The notes under the pieces were generated by a model, which was given only the letters and a program-made list of their open reading frames with translations, ran no database searches and had not been told where the DNA came from. This document shows, one piece after another, positions 6,248-9,393 of a stretch of 9,393 bases of DNA. Origin of the DNA: an uncultured Streptomyces sp. (GTDB lineage: Bacteria > Actinomycetota > Actinomycetes > Streptomycetales > Streptomycetaceae); contig CAMLJW010000190.1 of NCBI GenBank assembly GCA_946480485.1, positions 1-9,393 of the forward strand. The letters run 5' to 3'. A program made the translations under genes and the position numbers. Every line of letters begins with the position of its first letter. The stretch's first letter is position 1.

Positions 6248-7071
6248 TGGCCGGCCCCCGCGGTGGGCGCGGCCCACGCCGCCCCGAACTGCTGGTAGAG
6301 GTCCGCGGTCACCTTGCGCGCCGACCGGATGAGCAGCGACTTGTCGAGCCGGCCGCGCTTGCGGCCCGCCAACTGGTCGGCGCCTGCCGTGTCGTCGGCG
6401 AGGGTGCCCACGACGCGGGCGCCCGTCTGCGCGGCCATCAGCATGTCATTGACCTGGTTGACGAGCTTGGCGGAGTCGCTCGGGTCGGCGATGAGGATGA
6501 CGCCGATGAGCGGTGTCGCGAGGGAGGCCGCGCCGCGGGTGCCGCCGTGCAGCTTGGCGGTGAGGGCGGCGGCCCGGTCGCGTACGCGCGCGATGGCCTC
6601 CGGCTCCGTGCGGGATATGAGGAGGACGAGGGCCGCCTGCGAGAACATCTCGACGGCGGACGTGTCCCCGCTGATCCGGCCGCAGTCGGCGATGACGTCG
6701 GCGGGCGCGTGGGGCGAGTCGGCGAGCTGGGCGAAGGCACGACCGAGGGTCGGCCACAGCCCGGCGAGCCCGGCGGCCTGCTCGGCGTTCCCGAGCCCGA
6801 CCAGCACCTCCAGACCGCCACTCAACGGCTGTACGTGGTCCCAGAGTTGATCCGGTACGAGGCCTCGGCGCGCGGTGGCGGCGATGGACAGCATGCCGGT
6901 GTTGGGGTTGAGCGGACCGCCGTGCGCGGCGGCACTGCGGTACACGAGGTCGCCGCCGGCCGGGTCGGTCTCGGCGAGCAGAACCCGGCGGGGCCAGACC
7001 GCGGCGAGGGCGACGGTGGCCGTCGTGACGCCGGGGGAACCCTTGTCGGCGGCGAGAGCGATGAGCGCCAT
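6244..7071 (-). CDS. tadZ: CpaE/TadZ-like MinD-superfamily ATPase
   Basis: This 275-residue protein starts with a strand and a deviant P-loop ADKGSPGVTT (8-17), has the switch I-like aspartate in ETDPAGGDL (34-42) and a Walker B-like strand VIADCGR (126-132), as in the MinD/ParA superfamily. Its place between cpaB-like and cpaF genes identifies the CpaE/TadZ role: localising or regulating the Tad machine at the membrane. The loop keeps the signature lysine (Lys10), but the usual GK lysine is valine (Val15), so ATP hydrolysis may be altered or absent. A receiver domain as in Gram-negative CpaE is not present. The ATG at 7071 was chosen because homology-like sequence begins there and it clears the upstream gene by 23 nt; the Shine-Dalgarno (GAGAGA, about 12 nt away) is weak. 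Confidence 0.83.
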   Translation of the reverse strand: MALIALAADKGSPGVTTATVALAAVWPRRVLLAETDPAGGDLVYRSAAAHGGPLNPNTGMLSIAATARRGLVPDQLWDHVQPLSGGLEVLVGLGNAEQAAGLAGLWPTLGRAFAQLADSPHAPADVIADCGRISGDTSAVEMFSQAALVLLISRTEPEAIARVRDRAAALTAKLHGGTRGAASLATPLIGVILIADPSDSAKLVNQVNDMLMAAQTGARVVGTLADDTAGADQLAGRKRGRLDKSLLIRSARKVTADLYQQFGAAWAAPTAGAGQ

Positions 7072-7094
7072 GTGTCTGTTTGTCTCTCTCGCCC

Positions 7095-7820
7095 TTAGTT
7101 GCCGGGTACGAGGGCGACGGCGACCTCGCCCGCGGCGGCGGCCTGAGTGAGGGCGGGGACGTCGTCCTGGTCGACGACCAGCGTGATGGCGAGGTTGCCG
7201 GTGCTGATGGTGGCGTCGTCTTTGCTGCTCTTGGTGTTGACGCGCGCCTTGTCGACAATGAGGGAGTCGCCGCCCGCCGCCGTACCACCGGACGACGAGC
7301 TCTCGTCGCCGGAGCGGGAGCCGGCGTTGCTGCCGACGTGGTACGCGGCGACCATGTCGCCCGCCTTCAGATTGGCCGGGTACTGGCCCTCCTTGAGGGC
7401 GAGGCCCACGGAGGCCTTGCCGTCGGGAAGCTCGCTCTTCTTGCCGAACATCTCGCCGACGGCCACAGCACCCTTGGGAACGGTGTTCAGGGCCTTCAGC
7501 CTCTTCAGGTCCGGCAGCTGGGACCACTCGACGTAGTGGATGCTGTCGTCGGCCGCGACCATCACGGACGTCACATTGCTGTCGGTGACGGACTCTCCCG
7601 CGGGGATGCTCTGCGTCACCTTCACGACCTCGATACGGTCCCCGGCGCGCAACACGAGCATGGTGGCACCGAGGGCACCGACCAGGATGAGCAGCACGGC
7701 GAGAGCGGCGAGCGCCGGTTTGCGCTCGCGAGGGGGCATGGGAAGGCGCTCACCCGTCGCCGACTGGGCCGGCGCCGCGGAACGGTGGTTGCCCGCCCCC
7801 GGACGCTCTTGGATCTTCAC
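7095..7820 (-). CDS. cpaB: CpaB/RcpC-like SAF-domain membrane protein
   Basis: This 241-residue protein has a cytoplasmic, proline/arginine-rich head (1-34), one membrane helix (about 35-57) and an extracytoplasmic SAF-type domain (about 62-125) with VVKVTQSIPAGESVTDSNV. A glycine/serine-rich linker follows (163-184), then a C-terminal beta segment (207-239) as in CpaB/RcpC proteins. CpaB homologs assist pilus or secretion-channel assembly outside the inner membrane; in a Gram-positive cell it would act in the wall zone. It is the first gene of the operon, with GTG at 7820 and a strong GGGGAG seven bases upstream (7828-7833). The TAA is separated from tadZ by 23 nt. No cleavable signal peptide is visible. 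Confidence 0.85.
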   Translation of the reverse strand: MKIQERPGAGNHRSAAPAQSATGERLPMPPRERKPALAALAVLLILVGALGATMLVLRAGDRIEVVKVTQSIPAGESVTDSNVTSVMVAADDSIHYVEWSQLPDLKRLKALNTVPKGAVAVGEMFGKKSELPDGKASVGLALKEGQYPANLKAGDMVAAYHVGSNAGSRSGDESSSSGGTAAGGDSLIVDKARVNTKSSKDDATISTGNLAITLVVDQDDVPALTQAAAAGEVAVALVPGN

Positions 7821-7903
7821 GCAACCGCTCCCCGTACACCCGCGAAGTCTTCTGTCGTTTAGGACACTGCACTCTCATGCACCCTCATCGGGCGTACCGC
7901 CCG

Positions 7904-7915
7904 ACCCGGCCGGGT
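7904..7915. promoter_or_regulatory. 12-bp perfect palindrome, candidate operator of the pilus operon
   Basis: ACCCGGCCGGGT is a perfect palindrome located about 85-95 nt upstream of the first operon gene and overlapping the -10 position of the candidate promoter. A dimeric repressor site is plausible from position and symmetry, but short GC palindromes are frequent in DNA of this composition. Confidence 0.3.
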
Positions 7916-7940
7916 TAGCCATGACTGGAATGAGTGTCAA
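7912..7940 (-). promoter_or_regulatory. Candidate promoter of the Tad operon
   Basis: On the minus strand a consensus -35 box TTGACA (7935-7940) is followed after 17 nt by TAACCC (7912-7917), a weak -10 that keeps only the first two conserved bases. It points toward the cpaB-like start 92 nt downstream. It is the best sigma-70/HrdB-like candidate found in the region. Confidence 0.35.
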
Positions 7941-8062
7941 GTCATCGCACCGTATCAGCAGCACATAAGCCCCTCAAGGCGCGTCCCCCGATCGCCGGCC
8001 CCGCACAGCTCGACGTCAACCACGCACAACGCGGGCCGTTCGGTTCCGCGTTGAGGACGTGT

Positions 8063-8134
8063 CTGCGTGGGCGACCCTCGCTGCGTGGGCGACTCTGGCT
8101 GTGCGGGCGACTCTGGCTGTGCGGGCACGCATCC
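8063..8134. repeat. 18-bp tandem repeat (four copies)
   Basis: Four contiguous units start at 8063, 8081, 8099 and 8117. The first three share CTG, then CGTGGGCGAC or TGCGGGCGAC, then (C/T)CT(C/G)G; the fourth keeps only its first half. The unit length is a multiple of three, so all frames show hexapeptide periodicity, but no surrounding gene is supported. Confidence 0.85.
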
Positions 8135-8270
8135 GTTGCCGCTGGCGATGCGGGGGAATTCGCCGGAAGTTCACCGGGTCTGCACGACGAGCTCACACAT
8201 CGGGGGCGGCGCAAATCGGGGGGCAGATCAGGGGTGCAGATCAGTGGGTGGCAGATCGAGGCACCATTCC

Positions 8271-8358
8271 GGTGCACCACAGGGCGGGGTGGTCTCGCCG
8301 ATCCTGTCCAACATCTACCTCGACATCAACCTCGACCGGCTCGATACATTCGTCGAGC
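8271..8358 (+). pseudogene. Fragment of group II intron reverse transcriptase/maturase
   Basis: The plus-strand frame starting at 8271 reads GAPQGGVVSPILSNIYLDI and then NLDRLDTFVE. This is the conserved stretch of group II intron-encoded reverse transcriptases (GTPQGGxxSPLLxNIYL.xLD, the region after the YADD-containing palm motifs begins to be approached). Only about 30 residues are recognisable. Neither the catalytic YADD motif nor the maturase, endonuclease and intron RNA domains are present nearby, and the flanks show no similarity, so this is a dead relic. The match to the motif is strong despite its short length. Confidence 0.75.
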
Positions 8359-8483
8359 TCCCGCGTAGGACTTGCGGAACCACGGCGCCAGGATCTTGGA
8401 GAACGCCCGTTGACAACACTTTCTGACGTGCCGTCATCCCCGTCACGACGACCCCCATACCCGACGGCAAAATATCCCCGGCC

Positions 8484-8761
8484 ATGAAGTCCATTAAGGT
8501 CCTCGAGTGGATATCCGATGGGACCAGCCGCGAAAACCCTCGGGTGACGAAGTGCTTCAATGTCGGCACCGACAAGCGACTGTACCTTTCCAAGGCCTCG
8601 GACTTCTTGCGTCAGTATCGCCTGGTGACACCATCTCCATTCAGACATGGAGTCAGCCGGACTGTGGGGGCGAGGAGAGGAAAGGTGCTGACTATATGAC
8701 GGACCACATGGTCGTACCCAAAGACGGTCTGCGCTACTTCTGGATCGCACTCAGGCGGTAA
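8484..8761 (+). pseudogene. Small frameshifted gene of unknown function
   Basis: An ATG at 8484 opens a frame reading MKSIKVLEWISDGTSRENPR, then TKCFNVGTDKRLYLSKASDF and LRQYRL, stopping at 8696. A second frame, offset by one base, continues with DYMTDHMVVPKDGLRYFWIALRR up to TAA at 8761. Both segments have protein-like composition and sensible codons, and joining them at about 8690 (one missing base after CTG) gives a coherent product of about 92 residues. I do not recognise the family. Codons are less GC-biased than in the pilus genes (ATT, GAT, AAT, TAT, ACA), hinting at a mobile origin. No clear ribosome site precedes the ATG, so the 5' end may also be damaged. Confidence 0.42.
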
Positions 8762-8823
8762 CCGTCGCGCGCCCTCGCGGGGCACAGGGCTGGATTTTCG
8801 TGCAACACTCCCGCGCCACGAGC

Positions 8824-8865
8824 CGAGAGGGCCACCGGCAGCCGGCCGGCCGGCGGGCTCTCTCG
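8824..8865 (+). terminator. Hairpin after the small frameshifted gene
   Basis: CGAGAGGGCC (8824-8833) pairs with GGCTCTCTCG (8856-8865) through ten pairs, one of them G-U in the plus-strand transcript, and the 22-nt loop contains further CCGGC/GCCGG pairing. It lies 62 nt after the TAA of the small plus-strand gene, a suitable terminator position. There is no U-tract. Confidence 0.45.
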
Positions 8866-8985
8866 CATGCTGGAGTCGCCTGACAGCACACTGGCCGGAG
8901 GAGGACGGCGAGCCGTACATGTGGAAGTTCCCCGGCCGGTGGGGCTGTTGGCGGGGGCTTATGGGGCGTTGTGGTGAGCGGAGCG

Positions 8986-9021
8986 GGCTGCTCACGGACC
9001 CCCCTCCCGACGTGAGCAGCC
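8986..9021. terminator. Terminator-like hairpin in the right flank
   Basis: GGCTGCTCACG (8986-8996) and CGTGAGCAGCC (9011-9021) form a perfect 11-bp stem with a 14-nt C-rich loop. On the plus strand it is followed by GCTTCTTCGT. It sits between the frameshifted small gene and the transposase remnant, so its parent transcript is unknown. Confidence 0.5.
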
Positions 9022-9093
9022 GCTTCTTCGTAGTCGGCTGAGTTTGGCCGTCACAGCGGCTCCGCACTTAGGCGATGTGAGACCGGGCGCCAC

Positions 9094-9393
9094 TCAGGCG
9101 TGGAGCCAGGTCTGTGTGCGTACGCCAGTCGGCATGCGTATCCGTACTTCACGCAGGTACCGGGACACACCAGAAGGCGGCACCACTGGTCTGGCCGGTG
9201 GTGCCGCCTTCTTCCGACCGGAGGTGTTCCGGCCGTTACGCCATCGCTTTCCCGTGCGGAGGTCTATGCCGACGACCCTGGTCCGCCTCCGTGTAACTCA
9301 CGCCTTGCTGCACGAGCCGGAAGTAGTCCTCCCGCTCACGGGTCAGCTTCCTGCGGCCCTGAGCCGCCGTCCGTGTCCTGCGGATCTCGGCCT
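9094..9393 (-). pseudogene. IS30-like transposase remnant, frameshifted, cut by window edge
   Basis: Reading leftward from the right edge on the minus strand, one frame gives KLTREREDYFRLVQQG and VSYTEA and stops at 9236. Another frame continues in register with RVVGIDLRTGKRWRNGR, then KKAAPPARPVVPP and SGVSRYLRE, ending at 9094. Joined at about 9278-9283, this looks like the N-terminal helix-turn-helix region of an IS30-family transposase, with its usual TGKRWRNGR and SRYLRE stretches. After SRYLRE similarity fades and another frame change is likely near 9140. The catalytic DDE domain is absent, so the copy is inactive. Whether more lies beyond 9393 cannot be seen. No terminal inverted repeat was recognised. 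Confidence 0.63.
9172..9212. repeat. 15-bp perfect inverted repeat inside the transposase remnant
   Basis: AGAAGGCGGCACCAC and GTGGTGCCGCCTTCT pair perfectly over 15 bp around an 11-nt loop. It would be a strong terminator-like hairpin, but it coincides with transposase codons (the KKAAPP and VVPPSG segments). It may therefore be a structure within the transposase mRNA and not a dedicated terminator. Confidence 0.7.

Larger units (their letters stand above)
7821..8270. other. Intergenic stretch upstream of the pilus operon
   Basis: No convincing gene lies here. The left part holds the ribosome binding site of the cpaB-like gene (7828-7833), a small GGGCG/CGCCC hairpin (7890-7902), the 12-bp palindrome at 7904-7915 and a candidate promoter. 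The right part holds the 18-bp tandem repeat at 8063-8134 and three copies of GCAGATC (8223, 8236, 8251) just before the reverse transcriptase fragment. Open frames across it are low-complexity reflections of the repeat. Confidence 0.5.
8762..9093. other. Stretch without a convincing gene
   Basis: A long minus-strand open frame crosses this stretch but has no recognisable domain, runs antisense into the frameshifted gene and is rich in Pro, Arg and Ser, as expected for a shadow. Two hairpins (8824-8865 and 8986-9021) are the only structures seen. Confidence 0.45.

Noticed and set aside
8223..8257. Three GCAGATC copies considered as a CRISPR-like or iteron array
   Set aside because: Units are only 7 bp with uneven 13- and 15-bp spacing, and no replication or Cas gene is nearby.
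8410..8438. TTGACA considered as a plus-strand promoter for the small frameshifted gene
   Set aside because: No acceptable -10 hexamer occurs at 16-18 nt spacing.
8612..9067. Minus-strand open frame of about 150 codons
   Set aside because: No recognisable motif, no ribosome site, Pro/Arg/Ser-rich, and antisense to a more protein-like plus-strand sequence.
9172..9212. Hairpin considered as a dedicated terminator
   Set aside because: It lies within readable transposase codons, so a terminator function cannot be separated from coding sequence.

Overview
The window is high-GC DNA with strongly G/C-ending codons and frequent GTG starts. With its Tad gene order and its T7SS and IS30 remnants, it looks like a Streptomyces or close actinobacterial chromosome. 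That assignment is inference from composition and gene families; no search was run.

The core, about 1256-7820, is a nine-gene minus-strand operon for a Tad/Flp-type pilus or secretion apparatus. In transcription order it encodes a membrane SAF-domain CpaB/RcpC-like protein, a MinD-like CpaE/TadZ ATPase, the CpaF/TadA motor ATPase, the platform proteins TadB and TadC, a Flp pilin with a type IV-like G|ASAVE processing site, two TadE-like pseudopilins and a TadE/G-like membrane protein. Four junctions are ATGA or GTGA stop/start overlaps and one is directly abutting, so the cluster is translationally coupled. CpaF would power a TadB/TadC platform that assembles Flp and the pseudopilins, TadZ would position the machine and CpaB would act outside the membrane. 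No prepilin peptidase, TadD or secretin gene is in the window. An outer-membrane secretin would not be expected in a monoderm, but a peptidase must be elsewhere. The last two genes carry in-frame 15-bp tandem repeats in their N-terminal regions, the most unusual feature of the operon.

Left flank (1-1255): a small double-glycine-leader peptide gene on the minus strand (106-303) followed by a perfect 13-bp-stem terminator; a stretch with no convincing gene; and the decayed N-terminal domain of a WXG100-like, T7SS-type secreted protein on the plus strand (789-about 1085), which has lost its start codon, its reading frame and everything after the domain. A 10-bp tandem repeat lies between it and the end of the pilus operon.

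Right flank (7821-9393): the operon's upstream region with a candidate promoter and a 12-bp palindrome, a four-copy 18-bp tandem repeat, a fragment of a group II intron reverse transcriptase, a small frameshifted gene of unknown function, two hairpins, and at the right edge a frameshifted IS30-like transposase remnant on the minus strand. This flank looks like a graveyard of mobile elements next to an intact chromosomal operon.
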